Notes under the pieces: model-generated | What the model was told of the DNA's origin: nothing | What the model saw: the letters and a program-made list of their open reading frames with translations, nothing else | The model's database searches: none | Program-made: the position numbers and the translations under genes | Shown: positions 6,400-16,112 of the stretch, one piece after another | Numbering within the stretch: the first letter of the stretch is position 1 | Layout: each line of letters begins with the position of its first letter | Assembly (NCBI GenBank): GCA_903911085.1 | Contig: CAIWCC010000186.1 | Location: 1-64,000, forward strand | DNA from: an uncultured Bacteroidales bacterium | GTDB lineage: Bacteria; Bacteroidota; Bacteroidia; Bacteroidales; Paludibacteraceae | Direction: 5' to 3' | DNA length: 64,000 nt

Positions 6400-8226
6400 T
6401 TACAATATTACCTTAAAAGTTTTGCTTGAAGTTTTTACCAAATATGAAGCATTTTTTTGTACTCCAATTGTCATGCGTCCACCTTCTGATTTGATGGTTT
6501 GTATTTGCTTGCCATCAATGGTATAAAGTATTACTTTCTCTCCTTGATATGTGCCTTCGATAATGATTTTGGAAGAGGCAGTATACACTTTTACACTGGC
6601 GTTGATTGACTCCTCGGTTATTTCGTTTGTGATATTTCTTTTTATAATATTTCCAGGGAAACTGCTATACCAATCTGTACTTGCTTTGTAGGCAGTAAGT
6701 GCTATATCAGTTGGCACATATACATCAGTAATTGAAGTTACTAAGTTGAAACAATAACTTCCTAACGTTGGTGGTGTTGGGTTTAAGCAATATATCGTTT
6801 TTAGACCATAGCATTCAGAAAATGAAAAATTCCCTATGCTGGTTAGCTTAGCAGGGAAGGTTAAAGTCGTGATGCCCGAGCAATACGAAAAAGCCGAACT
6901 TTCTATTTTAATAAGAGAAGTGGGGAATGTGATGTCGGTAATACGGGAACAATTTGAAAATGCATAATTTCCGATGGTTGTAACGGTATTTGGAACAATA
7001 TAATTGCCCTGCTTTCCTGCTGGGTACTGAATTATTTTAGTTTGATTTTTGTTAAATATTACACCATTTAAAGAGGAAATGAATAGATTGGTTTCAGGGA
7101 CAGTAAATTCCGAAATTCCAAAACATTCACTAAAAGCAGAACTTTCAATTGTTGTAACGGAATTAGGAACAATATAATTACCTGGCTTCCCTGCGGGATA
7201 TTGAATTAATCTAGTTTGATTCTTGTTAAATAACACACCATCTAATGAAGAATATAATTGATTAGTTTCAGGAATAATAAATTCAGTAAAATTTGAGCAA
7301 CCAGAGAAAGCTGAACTCCCGATTGAGGAAAGTGAGCTTGAAATAGTAAGAGTACTAATATGCGAACAACCAGAAAATGCATATGGTCCGATATTGATAA
7401 CGGAGGTTGGCAAGATATAATTACCAAGTTTTCCAGCAGGATACTGAATTAAGGTTGTTTGATTTTTGTCAAATAGAACTCCATTTAAAGATGAATAATT
7501 TAGAATTGTTTCAGGGATAATAAATTCAGTAAGAGAAGAGCAATTGGAAAAAGCATAATCTCCAATGCTTGTCAGAGAAATGGGAAAGGTAAATGAACTA
7601 ATATTGGAACAGTGTTCAAAGGCCGACAATCCGATGCTAACCACAGAGGTTGGAAAAGTCACATTGCCACTAATACTTGAGCATTTTAAAAATGCACAAA
7701 GTCCAATGCTATTAAGACTTGTCGGAAGTATGAGATTAGTAATACCTGAACATGAAAAGAAAGCAGCATCTCCTATATTTGTAATGCCATTTGGAAGTGA
7801 CAATGTCCCAGTAATTCCAGAGCAATAAAAAAATGCGTAATTTGCTATGCTTGTCAAAGAACTGGGAAGAGTAACTGTGCTAATTGAGGTTTTACCTTTG
7901 CCTGTATAGAGGTCGAAAAATGAAAAGCTAGGCATTTCATTTGCTTTATAGGTCGTTGAGTTCGGGTCTGTTCCAACTCCTGAATATTCCTTTATGTTTG
8001 AACCACTGAGATCCAAAACAGCAAGTAGCGACATTTCATCACGCATTGTTTTTATATCGCTGGCGTCAATATTGCCTGTTATCGTAAGGTTCGTTACTGT
8101 GTTCAGATAAGCACTAGCTAATGTATGTAAAGTGCCAGGAGTGTTTACATCTAAGGTTTGGGAAACTTGCGCTGATGCCATAAGTGCTACCAGAACGAAA
8201 ACTAAGAGAGATAATTTTTTTTTCAT
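6400..8226 (-). CDS. Secreted BspA-type leucine-rich repeat protein with T9SS-like C-terminus
   Basis: The product is 608 aa with a signal peptide (MKKKLSLLVFVLVALMASAQ). Residues ~95-510 are BspA/LRR_5 repeats of the form SLTSIGDYAFSNCSSLTEF. They are interrupted three times by a longer insert (SLNGVLFDKNQTTLIQYPAGK and variants), which is a common pattern in BspA proteins. The last ~70 residues (VKVYTASSKIIIEG through TFKVIL) resemble a T9SS sorting domain. Such proteins are cell-surface adhesion or binding proteins without catalytic activity. It is flanked by hairpin arrays on both sides and has no obvious operon partner. A role in attachment to substrate particles is inference. Confidence 0.85.
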   Translation of the reverse strand: MKKKLSLLVFVLVALMASAQVSQTLDVNTPGTLHTLASAYLNTVTNLTITGNIDASDIKTMRDEMSLLAVLDLSGSNIKEYSGVGTDPNSTTYKANEMPSFSFFDLYTGKGKTSISTVTLPSSLTSIANYAFFYCSGITGTLSLPNGITNIGDAAFFSCSGITNLILPTSLNSIGLCAFLKCSSISGNVTFPTSVVSIGLSAFEHCSNISSFTFPISLTSIGDYAFSNCSSLTEFIIPETILNYSSLNGVLFDKNQTTLIQYPAGKLGNYILPTSVINIGPYAFSGCSHISTLTISSSLSSIGSSAFSGCSNFTEFIIPETNQLYSSLDGVLFNKNQTRLIQYPAGKPGNYIVPNSVTTIESSAFSECFGISEFTVPETNLFISSLNGVIFNKNQTKIIQYPAGKQGNYIVPNTVTTIGNYAFSNCSRITDITFPTSLIKIESSAFSYCSGITTLTFPAKLTSIGNFSFSECYGLKTIYCLNPTPPTLGSYCFNLVTSITDVYVPTDIALTAYKASTDWYSSFPGNIIKRNITNEITEESINASVKVYTASSKIIIEGTYQGEKVILYTIDGKQIQTIKSEGGRMTIGVQKNASYLVKTSSKTFKVIL

Positions 8227-8504
8227 AATTCTTTTCTATTTTAGTATGAGTAATTTTAATCAATATAATTTTTTTTTTACAGACTTTCGTATTTTTTGCC
8301 GCTTGTGCCTAACCCCGAAATAATAGCATCTCCATAATGTTATTGCCCATATATCCACATTAGTTTAGTTTTTTATTGTACATACCGGCCGTATATCGAA
8401 ATATGTGTAGTCACATTTTTTATTGCAGCGCAAATATAAACTTTTTTAATGGTTAAAGAAAATAATATATTAAACTCTGGAAAATCAATCTATTTATATG
8501 GCAA

Positions 8505-8698
8505 AAATACCGTCTCATCATGGAGATTGTTCCACCGAGGGGTAAAAAGTACTTTCTCATCGTGGAGATTGTTACGCCGAGTGCTAAAAAGTACATTCTC
8601 ATCATGGAGATTGTAACGCCGAGGGCAAAAAAGTACTTTCTCATCATGGAGAAAGCTTCGCCGAGGGGTAAATGCTACTTTCTCAAGTAGGAGACGCT
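8505..8698 (-). repeat. Tandem hairpin array C (CTC/GAG version)
   Basis: On the minus strand four TCTCC-ATGAT-GAGA type hairpins and one divergent first hairpin (GTCTCCTACTTGAGAAAG) are joined by the GCCCTCGGCG linkers. All inner hairpins here are of the CTC version, as in array D. No R module follows. The stretch 8227-8504, upstream of the BspA-like gene, shows nothing recognisable. Confidence 0.9.
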
Positions 8699-8699
8699 G

Positions 8700-8835
8700 T
8701 ATTTTTGTAATAAACCCCATATAAACCTTTTGAAAACTGGACTTTCGGAAATTGAAAGCACTAAGAGATGTTGTTTTATTTCTAAAACAGGTCAAAGATA
8801 AGGTTAAATTTTAATATTGCGACTATCAATTTTAC
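8700..8835 (-). repeat. L module of the hairpin-array element (array C)
   Basis: This matches 32635-32765 in reverse orientation. Shared blocks include AAACCCCATATAAACC, GATGTTGTTTTATT, CTAAAAC, GGTCAAAGATAAGGTTAA and the AT-rich end. In both places L sits immediately outside the first unit of the array, so L plus array form one composite repeat. Confidence 0.8.
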
Positions 8836-8907
8836 AATAATTAAAAAATATTTCTTTGAAGTTGGAAGTGTATCTATATAAAGGTTTTTGAACTGGTTAT
8901 AACAAAT

Positions 8908-8955
8908 AGAAAATCCCCTTAAGAACTTACTAACTTGTAAGTTTTTAAGGGGATT
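8908..8955 (-). terminator. Intrinsic terminator after the first GH74 gene
   Basis: Nearly perfect 19-nt arms (AATCCCCTTAAGAACTTAC at 8912-8930 and its partner at 8937-8955) enclose a 6-nt loop. On the minus strand the stem ends in GGGGATTTTC, with the U-tract supplied by the AATT and TTTTC run. It lies 26 bases beyond the stop of the GH74 gene. Confidence 0.85.
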
Positions 8956-8980
8956 GTTTGTTGAACTATTTGTTATTAAA

Positions 8981-11407
8981 TTATTGTTTTACAATTTTAT
9001 ATGTTTTGCTTCCTAGTTCATCCGATACTTTTACTAAATATATGCCTGCCTTCAACTCGTTACCAAAATCAATCGACTCATTTTGATAAACAGGTGTGTT
9101 GATTGTAGATATTTTAGCTCCTTGAAGATTGTATATTTCTATCGATTTTACAGTAATATTTTTTGCTCTTAAGGTTACGCTTCCTACAAAAGGATTAGGT
9201 AACAATTCGGCATTAATATAGTCAGTTTTTAAGTCGTTTAAGCCTGTGCTGCTACTTAATCCCATCCAAGGAATTCCCATTCCGGCAGTGCTTTTATACG
9301 ATAAACCATAAACATTTTGATCTGCTTCTATAGTTCCAGCATTGGCCAAGCTGCCCCATTGGTGTGCATCATCGTTGGTTCGTACCCAAGTATTTCCCTT
9401 GTCGATAGAACGGTACATTCCTTCGGGGCTTGAACTTAATGCTTTACCCCAAATATAAATGGTGGGATAGTTAACTCCAGGTGCATTTTTTCCCAAGGCA
9501 AATGAAGAGGTAGTTGCAGCATTTGTACTAATAAATGTTTTACCACCATCAGTTGTGTATTTTAATTTGCCATTATTATTTAACCAAACATGACCTTCGT
9601 TGCCCAAAGCTACTTTTAATGCGCTCGAACCACCAGTTGAACCTACGTTCGAAACGGGAGCATAGGTTTTTCCACCATCGGCACTTTTATAAATATACCC
9701 ATTGCCTGTGTTCAATGCGTAAAATATGAGTGGATTAACAGCATCGGCCACTGGAGTTGCATTGAATCCCAAACCGCTGAGTGTCCACGTAACGCCTTTA
9801 TTTGTTGTCCAATAACATCTTGTTCCCACAGTAGCGTTATAGCCTTTCCAAAGAATAATACTTCCATCCGCCGAAATAGTAGTGGTGCCATTAGCAATAG
9901 TGTCGGCAGTTGCAGGTAGTTTGGTCCAAGTGGCAGCATTGTTTTCACTTAAATATACATTTGAAACTGATTTATCTACGGTACCAACTTTTACTGTAAC
10001 ATCCGATGTGCGAACAATGCTTTTTGTTTTTTGAGGAGCAAAAGCAAAGTAGTCAGATTGGCTTATTTGTGCTAATGGTGCTTTTGAGATATCGGTATGT
10101 ACAAATCCACCTTGGTCGCCTACGGCTGAAATTAGTGGTCCGCCAGGTATGCTAATCATGCCAGGTCCTACTGGCACTGTTTCTTCTAGTCCTTTGGCCA
10201 TAAATTTCCAAGTTGGCACTGCGGCAGCAATATTCTCAGTTGCAAATACCCCGTTTCCAGAGCAAACAAAAACCCAACCTGGTTTATTTTGACTCATAGT
10301 AGCACATCCAACCCAGTGCATTGCAGCATGTAACCAAGGAATTCCTCCATTGTCCATAGTGCAATTGGCAGCTTTTTCTTTCCAAGTAGCACCATAATCT
10401 TCGCTATAATAAATTGCATCGGCCCAGCCCCATGGTTGTTTGTTTTGCCAATAATTATAAGTTGTGGCAACCAATTTATTAGGAGAGTTTTGTAGGACGC
10501 TTATCCCACCATAATTTCTTCCAGAAGCGGGTGTAATATTTGTCCAACTTCCAGATGCAGTGTTGTATTTCATTACTGAGCCAGTAGAAAATCCTGTTCC
10601 TGCTGTGTAAGTTACATATAACATTCCATCATTGATTGAATAAGCACAGCGTTGAGGTTTTCCTCCAGGGAAACCACCTATCGACTTCCATGTTGCACCA
10701 GAATCTTTACTTACAAAAACATTATTATAAGACTTGTAACTTCCAACATAAATTGTGCCTTGGGTATTATAATCGAACGCCACGAAACCGAATGAAGCAG
10801 CTAGTCCGATACTGTCGGGGAAAGTTGTAACTTTATTCCATGTTACACCAGCATCTGTACTTTTAAACAAACCATTACTATACCTAGTTCCAAAAAATAA
10901 TGTACTACTATTAAATGGATCCACTGCAAGTGTTTCACCTTTTTGGCGATCGGAGCCATTACCATTGGCTTTAAATTTAGCCGTTACATCCGAAATTTGA
11001 TATGTGGTACCATAATCCGTGGAGCGCATAACTGCTGTAATACCACCATTCCAGTAGCTTGTACCACCTACTGCATACACTTTATTAGGTGAGTTGGGGT
11101 CAATGGCAAAAGCTTCAGTACCCAAATATGAAGTTTGCCCAGGGCTACACCATCCAAATAGTGGTGTCCAATCTTTGGTAGATTCATTCCACCTACTAAT
11201 TCCGCCCACATCTGTTTTGGCATAAAATACATTTCCGCCATTCATGTTTTCAGCAAGACTTTCGATGATAGAGCAAACATAACCACCTCCACCTATTGCC
11301 ACGTAACCGTAAGTAGGCGTTTGTGCTATGGTATTTGAAGTAGTTGCAAATAAATAGAGTGAAAGGAATAGTGCTGATTTAAGAAAATTTTTAAATGGTT
11401 TTTTCAT
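8981..11407 (-). CDS. GH74-type xyloglucanase-like protein with T9SS sorting domain (copy 1)
   Basis: This is an 808-aa secreted enzyme with a signal peptide at ~1-29. GH74 enzymes are twin seven-bladed beta-propellers that hydrolyse the beta-1,4-glucan backbone of xyloglucan. Visible features are the opening YGYVAIGGGGYV, the catalytic-base block AKTDVGG (Asp66), many BNR/Asp-box turns (STDAGVTW, SKDSGATW, SADGGKTY), and the second catalytic block VGDQGGFVH (Asp431). Both expected acidic residues are present. Residues ~735-808 (LLPNPFVGSV to TYKIVKQ) are a type A T9SS sorting domain, so the enzyme is probably attached to the cell surface. It is a full-length paralogue of the gene at 12018-14456. 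A TATTTTTG promoter-like box lies at 11466-11473. Confidence 0.88.
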   Translation of the reverse strand: MKKPFKNFLKSALFLSLYLFATTSNTIAQTPTYGYVAIGGGGYVCSIIESLAENMNGGNVFYAKTDVGGISRWNESTKDWTPLFGWCSPGQTSYLGTEAFAIDPNSPNKVYAVGGTSYWNGGITAVMRSTDYGTTYQISDVTAKFKANGNGSDRQKGETLAVDPFNSSTLFFGTRYSNGLFKSTDAGVTWNKVTTFPDSIGLAASFGFVAFDYNTQGTIYVGSYKSYNNVFVSKDSGATWKSIGGFPGGKPQRCAYSINDGMLYVTYTAGTGFSTGSVMKYNTASGSWTNITPASGRNYGGISVLQNSPNKLVATTYNYWQNKQPWGWADAIYYSEDYGATWKEKAANCTMDNGGIPWLHAAMHWVGCATMSQNKPGWVFVCSGNGVFATENIAAAVPTWKFMAKGLEETVPVGPGMISIPGGPLISAVGDQGGFVHTDISKAPLAQISQSDYFAFAPQKTKSIVRTSDVTVKVGTVDKSVSNVYLSENNAATWTKLPATADTIANGTTTISADGSIILWKGYNATVGTRCYWTTNKGVTWTLSGLGFNATPVADAVNPLIFYALNTGNGYIYKSADGGKTYAPVSNVGSTGGSSALKVALGNEGHVWLNNNGKLKYTTDGGKTFISTNAATTSSFALGKNAPGVNYPTIYIWGKALSSSPEGMYRSIDKGNTWVRTNDDAHQWGSLANAGTIEADQNVYGLSYKSTAGMGIPWMGLSSSTGLNDLKTDYINAELLPNPFVGSVTLRAKNITVKSIEIYNLQGAKISTINTPVYQNESIDFGNELKAGIYLVKVSDELGSKTYKIVKQ

Positions 11408-11465
11408 TGTGTATTATTAATTGAAAATTGATTGTGTTGGTTAATTGATAGAGAATATTATAATG

Positions 11466-11473
11466 CAAAAATA
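11466..11473 (-). promoter_or_regulatory. Candidate -7 box of the first GH74 gene
   Basis: On the minus strand TATTTTTG followed by C matches TAnnTTTG, about 58 bases before the start codon at 11407. No clear TTTG is seen at the -33 distance, so this is tentative. The rest of 11408-11659 shows nothing else definite. Confidence 0.3.
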
Positions 11474-11659
11474 CAACTTAATGTTATCACTTATATGCAT
11501 TAAATAATTTTTATTGGTGTATAAAAAAATGCGTTAATATATTTTTAACTTAAACTGAATGAATAACTAAATGTTTGATAATCTCAGCTTAGTTTGAATT
11601 TATCGAACATTCGTCATTCATCTGTTTGGATATCTTAAGTATGTGTAACAATATAATGT

Positions 11660-11957
11660 ACTATTTTAATCGGGGCTAGCCCCGCGCCCCACTCACTTTT
11701 TTGCCTTGACGCAAAAAAGTAAGCAAAAAAACACCTCACCCGCCTACGGCACCCTCTCCAAACTGGAGAGGGAAAATAGGAATTGAAGTGTTTGACTTCG
11801 CCCACTTCGCTCGAAAAATCAGTCGTTTGTAGGCTGAAAACTTTTAAACTCGCACCGACGGAATACGTCGGCACTCAAACACAAAAGTTTTCTACGCCTA
11901 CTTCACTCCATTTTTCGGCTCATTGGACGAGGTCAGTCCAAAGACTAAAAGTGCAAA
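11660..11957 (-). repeat. Multi-hairpin interspersed repeat, copy 2 (left flank of the second GH74 gene)
   Basis: This is an inverted, near-identical partner of 14538-14825. Read on the minus strand it holds, in order, a CCGACG/CGTCGG hairpin, a CCCTCTCC/GGAGAGGG hairpin (loop AGTTT), a hairpin with 13-nt CTTACTTTTTTGC/GCAAAAAAGTGAG arms, and the palindrome CGGGGCTAGCCCCG. With the right copy it brackets the GH74 gene at 12018-14456, both palindrome ends facing outward. Confidence 0.9.
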
Positions 11958-12017
11958 ATTCAGTAAATATTTTCAGACATTATAGCTTTCCTATTACTTG
12001 ATATGAATCGTCATAAT

Positions 12018-14456
12018 TTATTCTGCATGCTTAATTATTTTGTTGGTATAACTTGAGTTTTTATCAATAACTTTTACAAGGTAAACTCCAGAAACTAATT
12101 CATCTCCAAATTGAATGGTTTCATTTTGCAGATTTTGAACATTTATCTTTTTCACCAACATTCCTTGTTGATTGTAAACAAGCACAGATTGTACGTTATT
12201 ATTTAATGTCATATAAATTGAACTCTTAAATGGATTCGGATAGAGTTTCGCGTTGTTGTCATTAGCACTAATTTTATTAGTTGCCGTATAACCATCTATT
12301 CCCATCCAAGGTATCCCCATTCCGGCAGTACTTTTGTAAACTAGACCGTAAATATTTTGGTCACCTTCTATCATGCCAGCGTTAGCCAACAATCCCCACT
12401 GATGTTTGTCATCATTGGCACGAGTCCATGAAACTCCTTTGTCGATGGAACGATACATAGCTTCGGGGCCAGTGCTAGTAGCTTGTCCCCAGATATAAAT
12501 CGTCAAATAATCGGCTCCTGGTGCTTCTTTTCCTAGAGCAAATGCCACACATCTATAAATGTTTGTAGTTGTAAATGTTTTGGCACTATCAGTAGAATAT
12601 TTTAATTTTCCTGCATTATTTATCCAAACGTGACCGCCTTTGTTATATGGTGATTTTATAGTACTAGTTCCACCTTCACCTAAGTAAACTGTTGGCTTAA
12701 AAGTTTTACATCCATCTTTACTAACATACATATAGCCATTTCCAGTATTAAAAGCATAAAACTTTAACGAGTCAACAGCATCTCCAATCGGATTGGCATT
12801 AAACAACAAGCCACTTTTGTTCCAAGTTGCACCTCTATCGTTAGTCCAATAACATCGTGTCCCCAAATTTTTATCATAGCCTTTCCAAACAACTATTTTT
12901 CCGTTGGACGATATTGCAGGAATTGCTCTTTCAATGGTGTCGGATATATCTGTTAATGTTGGTGTCCAAGTTGTTCCATTGTCTTCACTTATCAATACTC
13001 TGGTTCTTACTGTTTTGATGTTATTAACCGTGGCACTAATGCTATTTGTCCGCACAATAGTAGATGGTTTTTGTCCAGCGTAGGCAAATCCCCAAGGCAT
13101 ACTTTCGAATGCTGTTGCTGGTGCTTTGGAAATATCGGTATGAACAAAGCCATTTTGGTCGCCTACTGCCGATATAAACGGACCTTTAGGAATGCTTATA
13201 AAGCAATTGGCCACTGTCTCTTCCATTCCTTTGGCCATAAACTTCCAAACTGGTTGAGTAGCAGTAATGTTTTCGGTGGCAAAAAGTCCATTTCCAGAAG
13301 TTAGAAATACCCAGCCTGGTTTGCTGTGATTCATTGTGGCACAACTTACCCAGTGCATGGCATGATGCGATATCCATGGTACACCATTTTCGTCCATCGA
13401 GCAAGTGTTTTTATTTGCTTTTTCTTTCCAGGTAGCACCATAATTTTCGCTATAAAATATAAAATCGGACCAACCCCAAGGTTGTTGATTACTAAAACTG
13501 CCCGATGTGGTAGCTACAATTTTGTTGGGTGCATTCATATCAACAGCAATTCCACTAAATGCTCCACCATAAGCATTTGGTGTAATATCATTCCACGTAA
13601 GGTTTGTCAAATTGTATCTTTTTATTGCAGGTACACCTCCACCACCATAGGTGATGTAAAAGTTTCTGTCCGAAACTGACATCGCGCATCTGTTGGGTTT
13701 TCCAGTACTATGTCCACCAGGCACTATTTGCCATGTCGCACCTGCATCTTTACTAACAAAAAGATTGTTTCCTGTTTTAAAACTCGCAACATAAATGGTT
13801 GAGCAACCTACATTTGGTATGGCTGAATCATAATCAAACATAGTAAAGCTGAATGGGTATTTTAATCCAATACTATCGGGAAAAGATGTTACGCGATCCC
13901 ATGTTTTACCAGCGTCAATACTTCTAAACAGCCCATTGTTGTAGCGTGTGCCACAATATAGAATATTTCCGTTGGCGGGATCTACTGCTAAATTTTCACC
14001 TCTTTGACGTTCGGATCCATTTCCATTGGCTTTGAATTTGGCTGTTACATCTACAGTTTCCCAAGTATCGCCATGGTCGGCAGATCGTAAAATGGCTGAT
14101 TTCCCATTATTCCAATAATTGGTACCTGCCAAAGCGTAAACTTTGTTTGGGGATGAAGCGTCAATAGCAAAGGACTCAGTACCCATAAAGCTAGTTTCGT
14201 TTACTGAGCACCAACCGAAAAGTGGAGTCCATGTTTGTGTGGCTTCATTCCACCTGTTAATTCCTCCAACATCGGTTTTAGCATAAAATACATTTGGTTC
14301 CGTGAGGCTTTCGATAATTGAAACAACAAAACCGCCACCACCAATTGCCACATAACCGTATGTGGGTGTTTGAGCATTAATACTGATTTTGTTAATGAAG
14401 AATAATAAGAAAATTGAGCAGATAATGCCGAGCTTTTTTGTGTTGATTTTTTTCAT
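12018..14456 (-). CDS. GH74-type xyloglucanase-like protein with T9SS sorting domain (copy 2)
   Basis: The 812-aa product aligns along its whole length with the neighbouring 808-aa GH74 protein, so the pair arose by gene duplication. The signal peptide is ~1-28. The catalytic-base block AKTDVGG has Asp62, and the VGDQNGFVH block has Asp433; both expected Asp residues are retained. Asp-box turns (SKDAGATW, SENYGATW, SEDNGTTW) run through the propellers. The C-terminal LYPNPFKSSI to TNKIIKHAE is a T9SS sorting domain. Divergence is spread evenly, so the two may differ in cleavage preference, for instance endo versus exo, but loop features cannot be read with certainty. The gene is framed by inverted copies of a 290-bp repeat. 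Confidence 0.88.
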   Translation of the reverse strand: MKKINTKKLGIICSIFLLFFINKISINAQTPTYGYVAIGGGGFVVSIIESLTEPNVFYAKTDVGGINRWNEATQTWTPLFGWCSVNETSFMGTESFAIDASSPNKVYALAGTNYWNNGKSAILRSADHGDTWETVDVTAKFKANGNGSERQRGENLAVDPANGNILYCGTRYNNGLFRSIDAGKTWDRVTSFPDSIGLKYPFSFTMFDYDSAIPNVGCSTIYVASFKTGNNLFVSKDAGATWQIVPGGHSTGKPNRCAMSVSDRNFYITYGGGGVPAIKRYNLTNLTWNDITPNAYGGAFSGIAVDMNAPNKIVATTSGSFSNQQPWGWSDFIFYSENYGATWKEKANKNTCSMDENGVPWISHHAMHWVSCATMNHSKPGWVFLTSGNGLFATENITATQPVWKFMAKGMEETVANCFISIPKGPFISAVGDQNGFVHTDISKAPATAFESMPWGFAYAGQKPSTIVRTNSISATVNNIKTVRTRVLISEDNGTTWTPTLTDISDTIERAIPAISSNGKIVVWKGYDKNLGTRCYWTNDRGATWNKSGLLFNANPIGDAVDSLKFYAFNTGNGYMYVSKDGCKTFKPTVYLGEGGTSTIKSPYNKGGHVWINNAGKLKYSTDSAKTFTTTNIYRCVAFALGKEAPGADYLTIYIWGQATSTGPEAMYRSIDKGVSWTRANDDKHQWGLLANAGMIEGDQNIYGLVYKSTAGMGIPWMGIDGYTATNKISANDNNAKLYPNPFKSSIYMTLNNNVQSVLVYNQQGMLVKKINVQNLQNETIQFGDELVSGVYLVKVIDKNSSYTNKIIKHAE

Positions 14457-14537
14457 TTTGTATTAATTTGATTGGTTATAATAGTTAATTAAGTAATAGG
14501 AAAGCATTAATGTCTTAAAATTTTTCCTGAGCTTTAC

Positions 14538-14825
14538 ACTTTTGCTTTTTGGACTGACCTCGTCCAGTGAGCCGAAAAATGGAGTGAAGTAGGTGTAGAA
14601 AACTTTTGTGTTTGAGTGCCGACGTATTCCGTCGGTGCGAGTTTAAAAGTTTTCAGCCTACGAACGACTGATTTTTCGAGCGAAATGGGCGAAGTCAAAC
14701 ACTACATTTCCTTTTTCCCTCTCCTGAAGGAGAGGGTGTCCGTAGGACGGGTGAGGTGTTTTTTTGCTTACTTTTTTGCGTCAAAGCAAAAAAGTAAGTG
14801 GGGTGCGGGGCTAGCCCCGATAAAA
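14538..14825 (+). repeat. Multi-hairpin interspersed repeat, copy 3 (right flank of the second GH74 gene)
   Basis: It runs from TTTGGACTGACCTCGTCCAG to the palindrome CGGGGCTAGCCCCG and carries the same four hairpins as copy 2. The second hairpin reads CCCTCTCCTGAAGGAGAGGG, so loop and closing bases differ from copy 2 while the stem is kept. Between this copy and 15072 I see only AT-rich sequence. Confidence 0.9.
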
Positions 14826-15072
14826 GAAATAGATTATATTGTTCCAGTTACTTATATCTTATTTTTAATATTAACTAATGTGATTTTTTATTGTTTTAAA
14901 GATGTCAAATTAAAAGCTTTCAAAAATATAAAAAAAATGCTGGATTGAAGTATGTGAAATCCAAATAAATGGGGTATAAAATAATACATTTTATGATTCA
15001 AATATGGGCACAGAGCCAAAAATGTAGATTTTAGAGAACCGTTTCTTTTAAAGTGTTATGGTATTGATGCAT

Positions 15073-15109
15073 AATTGCCCTAAACAAATAAGTATTGTTT
15101 AGGGCAATT
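15073..15109 (-). terminator. Perfect 15-nt inverted repeat, probable terminator
   Basis: Arms AATTGCCCTAAACAA (15073-15087) and TTGTTTAGGGCAATT (15095-15109) are perfectly complementary around a 7-nt loop. It lies 20 bases past the stop of the PepSY-like lipoprotein gene. The T-tract on the minus strand is short, so termination strength is uncertain. Confidence 0.65.
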
Positions 15110-15128
15110 TCAAATAATTAAGGTTGTT

Positions 15129-15980
15129 TTATTTTTCACATAACACTGAACCATCAGCTTTAAATGTTACCATTTTACGAGTGCCAGATAATGATAAATA
15201 CACTTTATATTCTAATGAATTGTCAGCCATAGTAAATATCTCGCCTCTTGTCATTACAGTGTATGTGCTGTAATTAGTTGTAACGGCTGTTGAAACTTCT
15301 GTTGGTACATTAGAATAAAGTGCTCTTTCTGCTTTTAATAGATATGTACCAGCAGCATCAAAAACAAGTTTGATAGGTTCTTGACTGCTCGAACTTACTA
15401 GAACCTCTGTTACAACACCTTGGCAAATAGTATCAACTTCGGCGTGAAGTACAGTAAAGCCTGCATAATTTGTACTAATGTAGGTGTTGATTGTAGTTGA
15501 TAATGAATCAATTGAAATTGAATTTAATCCATGATCGCCACGTCCAGAACCATCTTTTGTACCTTTGTCGCCATGTCCACCCTTGCCACCTTTGCCACCT
15601 TTATCGCCATGACCACCTTTGCCGCCACGACCACCAGATTTGTCACCGTCGTGTCCATGTCTGCCACCAGCAATACTATCAATGTGAATGCTGTCGGTGG
15701 TTGTTAGTCCTAAACTGTCGGCTTTCATTCCATACTCCGAATTGTTTGAATAAGATACAACCGTACCTGAAGTTGTAAATGTGATAGCTTCACCAGTGTT
15801 CAAAGTGGCAGTAATTGTAGAGTTTTCGTTTACCTTCGACATTATCGTAGCATCAGGATAATTGTTGTCGACATAAGTTTGAATTGCACTTGCAGCACTT
15901 TCTGAAATTACTGCGTCATCGCTACTACATGAAATCATTGTAGCTCCTAAAATTAGAACTGAAAAAATTAGCTTCTTCAT
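15129..15980 (-). CDS. Lipoprotein with two PepSY-like domains and a Gly/His/Lys/Asp linker
   Basis: The 283-aa product has a lipoprotein signal (MKKLIFSVLILGATMISCSS, probable lipidated Cys19). Two segments (about 30-95 and 155-283) resemble the PepSY-like/DUF2874 repeats common in Bacteroidota: helix-forming AIQTYVDNNYPDATI and TINTYISTNYAGFTV followed by strands. Between them (about 105-150) lies a low-complexity stretch built from HGDKGGKGG-type repeats, rich in His, Asp, Lys and Gly. The linker could bind metal ions or polyanions, which is inference. PepSY-like proteins are often periplasmic or surface inhibitors or sensors. It is transcribed divergently from the esterase at 16394. Confidence 0.7.
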   Translation of the reverse strand: MKKLIFSVLILGATMISCSSDDAVISESAASAIQTYVDNNYPDATIMSKVNENSTITATLNTGEAITFTTSGTVVSYSNNSEYGMKADSLGLTTTDSIHIDSIAGGRHGHDGDKSGGRGGKGGHGDKGGKGGKGGHGDKGTKDGSGRGDHGLNSISIDSLSTTINTYISTNYAGFTVLHAEVDTICQGVVTEVLVSSSSQEPIKLVFDAAGTYLLKAERALYSNVPTEVSTAVTTNYSTYTVMTRGEIFTMADNSLEYKVYLSLSGTRKMVTFKADGSVLCEK

Positions 15981-16104
15981 ACTGAATTAATTTAAATTGT
16001 AACTGAATTGATTGTTTTAAATGAGAAGTATTCATTTTTCATAAGACAAGTGTTTTTTGAATAATTATTACTTACATGATTGAACATGTTCGATTTCTTG
16101 AGTG

Positions 16105-16112
16105 CAAAGATA
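16105..16112 (-). promoter_or_regulatory. Candidate -7 box for the PepSY-like lipoprotein gene
   Basis: On the minus strand TATCTTTG followed by C fits the Bacteroidota -7 consensus and would start transcription about 118 bases before the start codon at 15980. The -33 element is not clear. The intergenic region 15981-16393 is otherwise AT-rich and holds only the two divergent promoters. Confidence 0.35.
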
